64,000 bases of DNA, taken from positions 558,001-622,000 of the forward strand of contig NW_025932756.1 of assembly GCF_000764305.2 (NCBI RefSeq), in the 5' to 3' direction. The notes beneath the pieces are model-generated. The model was not told the origin of the DNA, did not search any database, and saw only the letters and a program-made list of their open reading frames with translations. Source of the stretch: Hyalella azteca (Eukaryota; Arthropoda; Malacostraca; Amphipoda; Hyalellidae). Below, piece after piece: positions 36,414-47,827 of the stretch (positions are counted from its first letter, which is position 1; the number at the start of each line of letters is the position of its first letter). Made by a program: the position numbers and the translations under genes.

Positions 36414-39400
36414 ACAGATACATAACAGTGTCTGTCAGGAATATACGTCTTGCACCGATTTTGCTTCCTATTAACTTAAAAAAGGTGGCAGAGCACTTGT
36501 TACAGTACTATGAATTTGAAAAACAATTCTGAGAATTAAAAGCATGAATGAACATAAATAGTAGAGCTGAAATTTTCACATCACAAGTGAGAAATCACTC
36601 TATCCTGAGTTCCTACGTTCGACTAAATAATTATACAATTAAATCTTTTATGCCGTTGAACTAAAAACTGCGTGATTAGTGGCACCGATATTTTCGTGAT
36701 TTAATATCGTCATTCCGCCTACGCGGGAGAACTACAATAGCTCGCTAGCGATGTGCACATCGTTCTCGGCTCCAGCCAGCGTCAATTGTAGTCCCTGCAC
36801 CAGCAATGCCATCCTTCCGCCTTAGTAATTATCGAGAGCCCGCGACTTATTTCTGAAGTTCCTGCATCTCGACTGATAAAGCGCGACATTTGCGCCGTAA
36901 CGCCTCGCTAATGGGAGACTTTACTGCCCTGTCCAGCGATGTGCAAATTGTGCCCGCCTGGTGCACCGCTGGAGCTCCAAGTAAAGATTGCGGCTCACAC
37001 TCTGGGGTTTGTCCTAGAGTGAAACTACGCTCGAGTGGCTCTTGTTTAAGAGCTTTTAATTAAAAAAATATGTAATATAAATTCGCATTGATAGCAAACT
37101 TGCAACTGAATTGAAGGCTTATATATTTTGATGATATTAATTAGTTGACTCGGATAATTTAGGAAATATCGAGCGCATTTGATTGCACGCTACAAAAGAA
37201 AAAATCCGTCAGAGTAGAGCTCCCACGCACCGCTTATCAAAGAAAGCGCCTCCCGTGTCAGAAAAACTCTGTAGCCAGCCGGTCGTAAAGATTCCGGGCT
37301 TCGAGTGCTCGCGCATTGTTCGAGGGCTTATTAAAATTTATAATAATGAACAAAAGTGCAGCACAGAATAAATTAGCAAGGCAATTAAAGATAAATTCTC
37401 CCAAACACATTAACAATTCTTTAGAAACGGACAGGTCTGCAGCGCAAAGGGCGTCCGTCGTAGGGCGAGTCGATTTACCTCCATTACTCATGCGTAAATA
37501 AAACCGGTGAGGAGTAAATAACATCGCTAGCCGCAGTATCAATAAACCGTGCGAGACTTTAATTCATAGATGTCTGCCTCAACCAGTGAATGTAGTTAGA
37601 CTGGTTGCGCCAGACTAAGTGGCTGAGTCAGGACTAGAAAAATGTAACTCGTACACCACTTTTTGCAAAGAATACGCCACAAAATCAATTATCAAAGAAT
37701 CAGATGCTATTGTTAGTTTGGTATCTGTAACGGAATACAGATGAAGGTAATAATTTAGCCGTGCACTTGAAGCTAAGAAAATATTTAGTAACAAATGCCA
37801 ACGAGACATGGAAAATAAACAGCCAGCTGACAGGTCCACTTTGAGGGATTGATGCAGTGGGCGATCGAACTCGACGGCACAGTAAATTTGGCATCACAAT
37901 GTCGATTATTTTCATAGTCAGAGCACATTAATTTCACGGCCCGCCTATGAGTATAGAGCAAAATCAAGCCACATAAATAAGGCGTGTCTCTATTTACAGA
38001 ACTCGGTTACAAATCGTAGGCGCCGTAGAAATCGTAAATGATTGATTTCAAGGCGAACGATGCGCGCCTGTGCCTGAGCGTTCTTGCTTTCGATTTTAGA
38101 TGGTCATTCCTGCCAAGGTACTTTTTCATTAGGTTTAAATGGTTCTGTATGAAGCATGCAATTTTTAAATAATAAAATTCTTAATGCATCGTTAATGTTC
38201 AATCAATTAATTGAATTTTTAACTGTAAAATCACAACTGAATGCTTCATAGTAGGGTCCGAATCAGTGAGCTTCGCCGCCTTAGTGCCCCACGAACATTT
38301 TGACACCATGACTCACCCTGGCATCAGCTGGACTTGTTCTAGATCCATGAACGATCAGTGTCGAGTTTGGCTCTTGTGAAGCGTTCCTCCTACCAACACA
38401 TAAACACTCTCACTTCCTTTAGTCTAGTAAATCCCATGCCCATGGCCAGTCTGCCACTTAAGATCCGTCAAGTTAGTATCAAACTAACTCTCAAGTTAGA
38501 ATCATGGTCTTGACAGACGCATGGTCGACATGTGCGAGAACCATTATTGCACAGCAGATCAATAAAATTGAACGTATACTTGAAGTTCAACTGGAAAACA
38601 TGCAAAGAAGCTCCAATTAAATTGAGCTTGTTAGCACTTTAGGCTGGCAAACATTCATTTAAATCTGATAACAAGAAATTCATGTTCCGCGATTTTCAAT
38701 AGCCGTTGTTATCGACTTACACACGACCTGCTGGAGGACGTACGGTGACCACCACGTGTCGTTGATTCTTATGATAATACTGTCATATTATCAGCGCTTT
38801 ATGGCATTCCATGAAACAGCCATGATTCTGCCATAATTTTTTGTACAATGAAAAAGAGCCTTATTAGTGAAAATATTGAATCATTACCCTTTGCGACCTT
38901 TTGTTGCATTTCATGGTTTTTAATTATTAATAAATGAATCAGAACAGGCAAAAAGTTATCACCAGTTTAAACTCAGGAGTTAACAATAATCTTATAGAAT
39001 AAAAATTGAAAACAGTGGATAATTATGGATAACATGAATTGTCAATATGACATTTTTAAGAGGGAATTTCATTATTTTGATGAACGAGATTAAGATTCCA
39101 AAAATTAATCAATTCTGACGAAAAAGCTGCATTATCTAAACAAACTTTCTAACATTTTTCCTCAGAAAAAATAATTTTTGAGAGAAATGGAACAGAAAAT
39201 GACAAAAATAAATGTTAAATGTATTATATGAAACGTTGAGACACGTATAACGATTTTAAAAAATACAGTAGAAATGATAAACGTCTATTTGCTCACACGG
39301 AGGTAAAGGTTCTGAAAGAGATGTTATAGAAGCGTTTGCGCGATCATCAATCATGATGATCTATGGTGCCACATGATGATGTTGTAGTCCTGATACAAGG

Positions 39401-39584
39401 TTGGCTACATGGCTTTATGTGTCACAATAATCAGCCCAGTGTCACCAGCCATTTATGATGCTCAGTTGATGTCTGCGTATCTTGCTTCTCTCGTCGAAAC
39501 GATAAAAAACTCAACGTAAGTTGGTTAATTTATGGCTGGGTTCTTCTTTCAGTTGAAGCCAACAAAAGCTTAAAATAAATAATA

Positions 39585-40091
39585 AAAAAATACGTTTAAA
39601 AATTACTTTTTAAAGACAACAACTCTAAAGAATCCAGTGTTTCCAATGTTACAGATGTACAATGAATTTACAATTTTATTTTAGAATATTAAAGAATTAA
39701 TTTTTCAATTATTTCATTTCAATTCATTTCAATTTATATGTAATTTTTTCAATATTATTCTGTCAATTGATTCATGCATTGCCTCCTATACTTCACACAA
39801 GTGTGCAAAATTTCAGATCAATTGGACAGGTAAAAGTGTGTCAAATATCAATTATAAGATATGTAGCTGACGAAATTATTTTTTCGTTTTTTTTAATATT
39901 GGAAAAAAAGTTATTTTTAAAATTATTTATTTTGTCTTTTGACTCATGCATTTAATTGTCTCCAACTTTACGCAAGTGTGCAAAATTTCAGATCGATAGG
40001 ATAAGTAGAAGTGTGTTAAATTTCGATTAAAAGATTTGTAGCAGACAGACAGACAGACAAACAAGAAGTGAAGTTAAAGAGACGTGTTGTA
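39585..40091 (+). mobile_element. Solo copy of the core-plus-microsatellite element (K repeat)
   Basis: Same sequence as the direct repeats at 52553, 54358, 61126 and 62761. It runs from ATTACTTTTTAAAGACA through CAGTGT, TGTACAATGAATTT and two GTGCAAAATTTCAGATC cores. It ends in (CAGA)n, CAAACAAGAAGTGAAGTTAA and a GTGTTGTAA end. Here there is no satellite array attached. An internal duplication gives two copies of the TTTCAGATC core (about 39805 and 39975). Confidence 0.85.
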
Positions 40092-42615
40092 AAAATAATT
40101 CCTAATCGTGTTTCAGTTGGCTTCGAAATACAAGGTGCAAGAAACGTAGGTATGCTTAAAAATAAAGTATTTTAAGGGAATTATTAAAAAAGTACGGGAA
40201 ATAATAAAGCCTTGTAATCGAATTAAATCATTACTACTTTTGATTTGATGAACATGCCAAAATAATATCAAGCTTTATTCTGGCAATCGTGCTCAGCCCA
40301 ACGAAGCGCAAAAAAATTACTGAGCGTGAAAAAAAAACTTCAACGAGTATCATCGTGTACATTGGAGGGACGAAGGAAACTGTCAGTGTATCACGAAAAT
40401 ATAAAAAATTAAAATGTATCATTGATTGACGTTCTTGATACTGAATGAATTTTAAGTCACGTGAAGTAAAACCAATTGAGAATGGGAATAATTCAAGAGG
40501 ATTCGTTCACAAAGATGAGTCACAGCCCACACGTCCTTGACGTATATTAAGCTGGTCTGATGGTAGCGTGCGATCGTTTAATGACGGGTTCCGAATCGCA
40601 TCGAGGGGTCCAGTCCAATTGCCGATCATGTCGCTCCATCTTGTTTCTGGTGAGGCCACCTACGCCATGATTGCTTGCGTCTTGGATCAGATATTGCTGC
40701 GCCACGGCATGGTGCTGCTCGCTAAGTCGCTATTGCCGAGCCACGACATGGTACTGCAGCCTCTAATGACACATGCATGAAGGTCAATAATTTCAGTGGC
40801 AGTGAATTGATCTTAGTTACCTGAACGCCACTCGTTGAGAGTTTATGTTGCCAGCCACGAGAACAATGATCCCAGATGGAAGTAAAGTTCCTCGAGTTGT
40901 ACCACTGCACGGTATGGCGATGAGGATTCTTCGAGATCTATGACGGCGGTCGCAAGGTGTTCCTAGCAGAGCTCATTGAATATTAATGAGCCTTTAGTCG
41001 ACAGAAGAGGCCGCCGTGCTAGGACAGAATCCCATACAAAATCCCACGTGTGCTGTAGAAAGAAGACTTAAGGCTTTGTTGACATCAGTCTATCGGGCCG
41101 CGTCGACATCCATTTGAAGACATTTACTACCGTACAGGCTCTGCCCTGTCTGCGATACATGGCTGCAGACAACGCTACGTGAACCCCGACAAATAAATTA
41201 ATGGTTACACCAAGGAGCACGAAGTCTTAAATATGCGTGTGTAAATATCGGAATGTGCAAAACCTGGCTCCATGAGATGAATTAGTGCAGTTACCGTACG
41301 TCACCTGCAGGGCGGCGCGAGTTGTGTAGTCTGTAGTAGATGCCGTAAAAGCTGATCGATTATTCCGTGTGTGGACCCTTTAAACTTTCTAATTGTTGTT
41401 TTCACAAGACAATGGACATAATTTCTTTCACATGCGAGCGAAAGATGGCTTTAGGTACCAACTTTGCGATCTTATTTCGCCAGTTGTTGACAACTTATTT
41501 CGTCACTGGACGCGTAAACTAATTAGTCATGTTCTGTTAATGTCAATAGAGTATCATAAACGGTAGGAATAGAAATTCTGAGTTTATAACGCTAACTATA
41601 ACGTCGGTGTGTTGTAATAACTGCAATGTGATGCAGTACGTGAGGTCACGCCCAAGTGAGCGCACCCTGCAGTACCTTAAATACATAGGGTTTCGCCCCC
41701 TAGACCGTATTTTAGATACGCATCATTAGGTGCACGACATAAGTAGACACTTTTCATAGTGTCGATGAATTTGATCATTAAAACAAATAAATAAGATAGA
41801 AACATCGTTATTGGACTAAATTTGAAATTATGAGTGCGCTCAGGAATTACTTTGAAATTCAAATTTTTATACAGTAAATAATTAAGAATAAGTTAATTTA
41901 GATGCCATAAATCATGCCTAGAAAATATCTTATTGTGACTATTATTATAGATTTTTAGTCTGTAATCCATGTCAAACATTAATATTTTCTTCAGCCAATC
42001 AAAAAATCTCGTGATTTAGTACAATGCAATAATCTTAAGCCATTAAACGGTCACTTCAAGCATGTAATCGATAATTGAAAAATTAATCATTTCTATGCGA
42101 AAAAATGTCTCCAAAACATGTACCATTTACCACCTTGAGCCAGTTTATGCCAACATCACATCAGATTCTCTCACAAAAAAAAACGGAGATAAAATATAAG
42201 GCAAGATTTTTTCTAATCTTTATCTTGAGATCGCGCGAGTAAATTGGATCGTCAACTCGGAGAGCTTAGCGCCCACGAAGATTTAGGTTCAGATGAACGC
42301 GTGGTTTAGTTCTACCATCCCGGAACGTCTATCATTTCCATTTAGCCTCGATTGATTCATTTTTACCAAGTACAGAAAAGCAGTATAGAGATAGAATATT
42401 ATAGAGATTATATTTTATAGAAAAAGAGATTTTATATAATAGATTATATTTTATAGATCTTTATAGAGATAGAATTTTACATATAAGTAAAGTGAAGATA
42501 AAAGTAAAATTGAAGTGGTCGTAATTGTTCTGTTGCCCCGTAAGTAATTTCAACGCGTAACTCTTAGAGAATAATTGTTCGACGTGTTCTAGGAGACAAT
42601 TATTGAGCATCTCAC

Positions 42616-42723
42616 CTGAAGGCTGCACGCAGAGCCCTGACTTGAGGTCTTTACGGAAGCTCTCTTCACAGACGCTACATCGGTCCGCCCGCCGACAGAC
42701 CCGGCAGCCCGGCATAAAACAGC
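42616..42723 (-). CDS. R-spondin-like gene B, exon 3 (shortened Fu2)
   Basis: 108 bp, symmetric phase 1, residues 126 to 161, from acceptor TGTTTTAG|GC to donor TTCAG|GTGAGA. It encodes CFMPGCRVCRRADRCSVC, then a charged loop and GLCVQPS, giving six cysteines. The gene A repeat has eight; the last CP.G...C unit is missing here. The residues equivalent to the two LGR-binding Phe of vertebrate R-spondins are R136 and R140, so classical LGR binding looks lost. The splice sites are good and the phase is right, so this looks like a real shorter domain rather than a pseudogene. Confidence 0.82.
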
Positions 42724-43020
42724 CTAAAACACAACTTGGAAATAGTTATAGTACTAAAAAAGTTTCCCAGAGAAATTCGAAAAAGTTATCAGTTATCAGG
42801 AAATTTCTAAAAAAATTATAAAATACGAATAATGTAAACTATGTCTCGTAAATTTTCTAGAGAGCTTTCTACAATAAGCTCAAATAAGTGTCTAAAAATA
42901 ATATGGTCTTTGGAAAAATTCAATAATGGGTTTCGTTAAAAAAACTATGCTAACAAATCGGATCAAAATTCTCAGTCATTTAAAGTTTCCGTACCATAAA
43001 CAAAACGCAATTCAACTCAC
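42724..43020 (-). other. Gene B intron 2
   Basis: 297 bp, AT-rich, bounded by donor CCC|GTGAGT and acceptor TTTTAG. It holds nothing else recognisable. Confidence 0.75.
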
Positions 43021-43191
43021 GGGCACACACTCGGTAGTTGTCGAGTCGAGTTTTGTAGAAGCCAGCGGGGCAGGACTTGTGGCAGGAGGCGAGCTGTCGC
43101 GCGCCTTCCCGTCGCAGGGAGAGGAAGTATGGCGCGCGACACGACAGGCAGCCGTTCACTGCCGAGCACGCGCTACACCCCGCGCTGCAGC
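43021..43191 (-). CDS. R-spondin-like gene B, exon 2 (Fu1)
   Basis: 171 bp, symmetric phase 1, residues 69 to 125. It encodes the first furin-like repeat GCSAGCSACSAVNGCLSC, then RREGARQLASC, CPAGFYKTR and VC. R96 and Q101 match the ZNRF3/RNF43-contact Arg and Gln of vertebrate R-spondins in residue and spacing. The acceptor is TGCGGTAG|GC and the donor is GCCC|GTGAGT. From the first base of the exon (43191) to 43046 it is identical over 146 bp to gene A, silent sites included, while the last 25 bp and both flanking introns differ. The exon is GC-rich and stands out from its surroundings. Confidence 0.88.
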
Positions 43192-43692
43192 CTACCGCAA
43201 TACATTTGAACCGAGAAATTAATTTATTTATCAAACATTTCATTACTAGGTACAATATCATGACACTTAAAATATCATGACACTGAATTGATAAAGCAGC
43301 TCTTAAACAGTATGCTAAACTATACGATATTGGCAAATTACCTCGGGCAAACTATATACATATGACACAAGCCTTGTAAATTTGCCGAGTCAGTCAAACA
43401 AATATTTATAATATATAATATTATAATACCTTCTTGAAAGCGCAGATGCCTCAAGTGTCGCAATGTTCGTCTATCCATAAGCGGCAACTCGAGACAATAT
43501 TATGTTAGCAAGTTAAACTGAATCTGATCCATTCAGAATACGTGAACAAAACCTCAAATAGATTAACTTGCTGTTGCAATCCTTGTGATGTTGAAAATTT
43601 TAGTATCTGAATTTTTGTGTACTGTTTCCATTGTAACATTCTTCTAAGTACCCTTTTAAGGGCATTCTTGGAAGTTAAGTGGTTATACTCAC
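43192..43692 (-). other. Gene B intron 1
   Basis: 501 bp, AT-rich, with donor AACG|GTGAGT and acceptor GCGGTAG. No repeat is recognised. Confidence 0.75.
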
Positions 43693-43897
43693 CGTTTGAT
43701 TCTTCTGCTCCAACGAGCTCATAGCTAACGGGGGATTTGAAGGGCTTCGTGACTCCATGCTTGGAGTAGTAGATGCCATCGATAGCGTTTGGATGAAGGG
43801 AATCTATTGGGTAATTATTGTGAGCTAAGCCCATGAGGAGATGGTTGAGTAGAAGAAGCTGTGAGACAACCATTGCAACACATCGAGTTTCCCTCAT
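43693..43897 (-). CDS. R-spondin-like gene B, exon 1 (signal peptide)
   Basis: First coding exon, 68 codons plus 1 base. The ATG at 43897 has an in-frame TGA five codons upstream, which supports it as the start. A second ATG nine codons in is possible. The protein begins MRETRCVAMVVSQLLLLNHL, a secretory signal with likely cleavage after GLA (residue 25). About 43 polar residues follow, which are not found in gene A. The donor is CAAACG|GTGAGT, phase 1, matching exon 2. The four exons add to 1446 bp, exactly 482 codons including the stop. Confidence 0.75.
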
Positions 43898-46675
43898 CTT
43901 GGGATGATCTCAGTAGACCGTCGTCACCAGATGACACTTGTCACGATCACCTTTATGAATGGCCAAGGTTGCATCTTCAATGGGTGTCTGCATTGTTGTT
44001 TACTCTGGGATCCGTTAAAAAGAAAAAAATTATGAAAATTTAAGCTCAATTTAGAGTTAATTTATTCTGGATTAAGATCATTGGGCGTAAGGTATAAGGA
44101 GCATGTAACATTCATATCGTTTTACGAGCCACGTCTGATGGAAACTGGCTGGGCTTTTCTCGTGCATGTACATATACTGTAAATTCAACGAACCGAGTTG
44201 AGCCACTTAATGCTAAGTACCGAAGTAGAAAAATTTAAGTAATTCAAGTGTCGAGAACTCAAGTAACGTTTTGATTGCGAGAAAGTTATGTGATTTTTAT
44301 TTCATTGAAGTAACTTATTTTCTGTTTCATATATAGATTAGTGGACCTTATGTCTATTGTCAACGTTCGAGCGCTCGTTCTCTCTATTGTGAGTTAATCC
44401 ATTTCATTATTGTTCCTCCATACCAGGAACAACTCGTCAACTGCATTCTTTTAACTAACGTTCTAGCTGGAAAATATCTCATTTATTTATTAGGAAATCG
44501 TTTAGAATGCATATGAATATGTCGTGGATTTGCATAATAATTCTGAAAATCTCACCCGGCTGTGCCGTTTCATTCATTGTCCCCTTGATTTATTACATTT
44601 AATACACTTTGTTTCATCGTTGAAGTTGCACAAATAGGTTTAATGGCCTAAAATATGAAGTTAATTGAAAATCTACATTGACATTTCGTTCTTAATTTGT
44701 ATCAAAAAGCCGCTCAAAAATGTAATTGTCGCGGCTCGCCAGCACGACGGTCGAAATTCTTTGCCTAACTTGTACTCCGCCCGGCATTTTCTCGACTCAC
44801 CCGCGGCCTATCGTAAGAAACGTCCATGATTTTGGACGCGGCCTGATACGTCCATAATTTTGTGTTGCATTGATTAATTCGGAGAAACCCCTGCCTACTC
44901 AATGACCCATAAGTCGCAACTCAGCAAAAATTGCACACACGTCACCGCTCGTCATCAAAAAAACTTTTAATACTCGTCAGAACTACGATTTGTTGGGACC
45001 GATTGCCACAAAATAACTAAAAAGCTTCTTCTGTCGCTCTGGAAAGACATGGTTCAGTTTTGTTTACAATATAGATCGTTTCTATTGAAGGCCGGCAATT
45101 TAAATGCTGTGGCGACGTCATCGGCATCGACGGTATAGAAGTATCTATATTGGCTCCACTTGTGTGGCAATCCCTGGACTATTTTGGCAATTTTCAAATT
45201 TCACAGCTCAAACAATATTCCTTTCAGAGAAACTGCCTATGATTATGGTAGATGTATTTTAAAGAACCCAAGCCTGATAAAAAACCCAACCCTGTTTAAT
45301 ATCAACTGTAGGTAACGTTAGCTTTATATAATTTAGTTTAATTTTACTCTATGTTATGCTCAATGCTTAACTTTCTTCTTATATTTGTTCGTATGAAATG
45401 ATTTATGCATTTAATGCTGACTTTTCACTCGAAAGCAGCCATCTTCATGAGGTTTTGTGCAAGTACTAGGGAGTCTGAAGGCTGTCAACAGGGAACAAAT
45501 GTTGACTTCATGGTCCCCTTCATTCAATACCGACTCTCATTGGGAACGCTTCAGCACGCTGGCTGAAACCAAGCTAGTTAATAATGTGTTAATGCTGCAA
45601 TATTAATGCTACATTGTCAATGCTCTAATGAGATTCATCAAGACTTATTTTTCATTTTATTTTCGACACAATCAGATTCGAAGTTTTATTGAAAGTTGCG
45701 TGCGTATAAAAATAATTGTGATGAGTCTCAACCGGCCTAGTCGTTCTATCTAGCCACTCATATAGATCCTTGCGTGTAGTGAACAATCAGATCAAATAGA
45801 GAATGTTAAAAGTTCTCATTAAAAATCGCGTTCATTTGAGACGGGCCTTGTCAAATTGGAAGTTATTTCCAGGTACATGCTGAGTGACGACCATTCAATA
45901 GCCTGAACCTAAATTGCTAAAGAGAAAAAAAAATTCAACTGACGATAAAGTATTGACCGTTTCACTTAAAATAAAAAATATATATACAAAATGTATTATT
46001 ATTAAGTACATGAATTATTAGTGCTACTCATTTAAAATACCAAATTCAAATTTATTACAAATAATGCACTTCGTTTCACGTTGTCTAGGTTGATAAAATT
46101 AAAAAAAATGTTTTTAGGCTTCCTCTAAAAGTTGTAATACATTTATTTGATGAAAACTAAATTTGAATCCCACTGCTATCACAATGTTTAGTTACTGCTT
46201 AAACTTGAATTGGTGCTTGTCGGAAAACCATCATAAATTTATGCTTTATCATAAAGTTCTTTTAATTGTACCCACTGTAGATAACAAATATGATTCAAGA
46301 AAAATTTTCGGGACTACAATTGAAATATGTAAAGCCTGATACGAATTTGATTTCATTTGATGGTTGAATATATGCACTAAGAACAAATCTAAATTTGAAG
46401 AGAGTGTAATATACTGTATACCGCGGTGACACCTTGACGAACTATAGACGCGCCTATAATTCTTGTAGACTTGTGGCAGCCCGATTGCAGGTCGCTAATC
46501 ATTTTCTGCGACTTTTTACTAGGAAAGTATCAGTCGCAAAATAAATGCCAGTAATTTTCGCAGGCCGTCAATGATATGCGTATAATTTTCTGCTGGGAGA
46601 GGCGTAAGCTCGAAGAGTTGTCCAAGTCATGACGTCAAACAACGCGTGCTCTCAAATTATGAACAGGAACGAGTG
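43898..46675. other. Upstream region of gene B; no gene recognised
   Basis: Would hold the 5' untranslated region and promoter of gene B. I see no clear TATA box or initiator. AT-rich, with a GC-richer patch at 44720 to 44860. Confidence 0.45.
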
Positions 46676-46930
46676 ATGGCAGGCGAGATAGTCGATCACG
46701 CGAACCAAGACAGGACAAAAAATTTACAGCAAAATATTGGAGGAACACGCAAGCCTTATCCTCGTAGTAATTCTAATTATTATCACAAGGAAAACATCCA
46801 ACGCTCGAGAGGTGACAATGAAAATTCCCTTCAGAGTTTACCAGCGGAAACATTATTGGAAATCATTGAGAATGAGGGTGAATATGATATTCGATCGCAA
46901 GAATTAATTTCATTTTTTTCTTATGACTGA
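46676..46930 (+). CDS. Unassigned small open reading frame, 84 aa
   Basis: ATG at 46676 (context GTGATGG) to TGA at 46928. The frame is open further upstream to about 46590, so it could also be a terminal exon. The peptide is polar and charged, without low complexity, and contains SLQSLPAETLLEIIENEGEY, faintly like the LP-x-E-x-L opening of F-box motifs, though too short to claim. No poly(A) signal lies nearby. It is more protein-like than neighbouring frames, but I do not recognise it. Confidence 0.3.
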   Translation: MAGEIVDHANQDRTKNLQQNIGGTRKPYPRSNSNYYHKENIQRSRGDNENSLQSLPAETLLEIIENEGEYDIRSQELISFFSYD

Positions 46931-47629
46931 AATCGGTGGTATATAAAATTTTAAGAAATGGGGCAGTTATCTTAGAAATATAGCCTGGCTTTGAGACGCA
47001 GTCAATTTCTAATTAAAATAACCGACAACAAAAGTGGGCAGGTCGTCTAAATCGTCCATTCCAACACAACGGAATACAAATGTCGTAAAATATTCTTGAA
47101 TGAAATCTGCCGTCAAATCGGAAAAAATTTGCGGACGTCAAGCAAATTTCATTTAACTCATTCTCTAGTACGTACGAATTATTATACGCTGCTCTGAAGT
47201 CAAATCAAATTATCTAAGTTACTGTGAAATTATTAATTATAAAGATTGCTAGCATGATGAGATGAATGAGAAAAAACCTAACGTGGACCTTCAACTGATT
47301 AGTGTCTGTGTAATATTCTAATTTTATTTTCTGTTCTGAAAATAATCCATAATTAAAAAACATCATTCAAATTGACATCGATTTGTCGTATAAAACCTAA
47401 AAGATTGTCTTACAACATCGTCTAAACTCCTAGTATGAGCGTAATAGGAAATAAAATGTCTAGCAAGAACACTGAATGCTTCGTCTCGATCGTCCCTGAA
47501 GATGATGGAGTGACACTTGTCTGCAGCTGCTTTTTTACTACCGCCGCTAAGCTTATCAAGAGATATCTGTCATCTCCGGGCATATAACTGATACACACAC
47601 ATGACGTGCCTTATCATCGCCTTACATAC
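46931..47629. other. No gene recognised
   Basis: AT-rich, without a supportable feature. Confidence 0.45.
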
Positions 47630-47827
47630 GCTTCCTGCTAGTGTTGAAAGGAATTGCAATTCTGCAGTCAAATTCATCTTACAAGAACTTTCGCGCATTT
47701 CGATATCAAGTGGGATGCCATCTTTCGACAGCAAACTATAGAATTTCATTGAAAATGTTGTATTATTCTTGAGTTTTATAACCATAACATTGTCTTGTTG
47801 CGTTATTTTTAAGTTAGCGGTAGCCAT
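47630..47827 (-). CDS. Unassigned candidate start exon, 66 codons
   Basis: ATG at 47827 in the context CCCATGG, with an in-frame TGA a few codons upstream. The frame begins MATANLKITQQDNVMVIKLK and runs to a possible phase 0 donor, GGAAGC|GTATGT. If unspliced it would continue to a stop at 47570 (85 aa). The composition looks protein-like and is predicted soluble. No family is recognised and I could not find a following exon before gene B. Confidence 0.3.

Larger units (their letters stand above)
36178..42615 (-). other. Gene B intron 3
   Basis: 6.4 kb. It contains the perfect palindrome at 36223, a GC-rich patch at 36700 to 37050, and a solo copy of the core-plus-microsatellite repeat at 39585 to 40091. 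A GC-rich segment at 40560 to 40790 has a 25-bp direct repeat of ATTGC(C/T)G(A/C)GCCACG(A/G)CATGG. No further exon is recognised. Confidence 0.7.
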
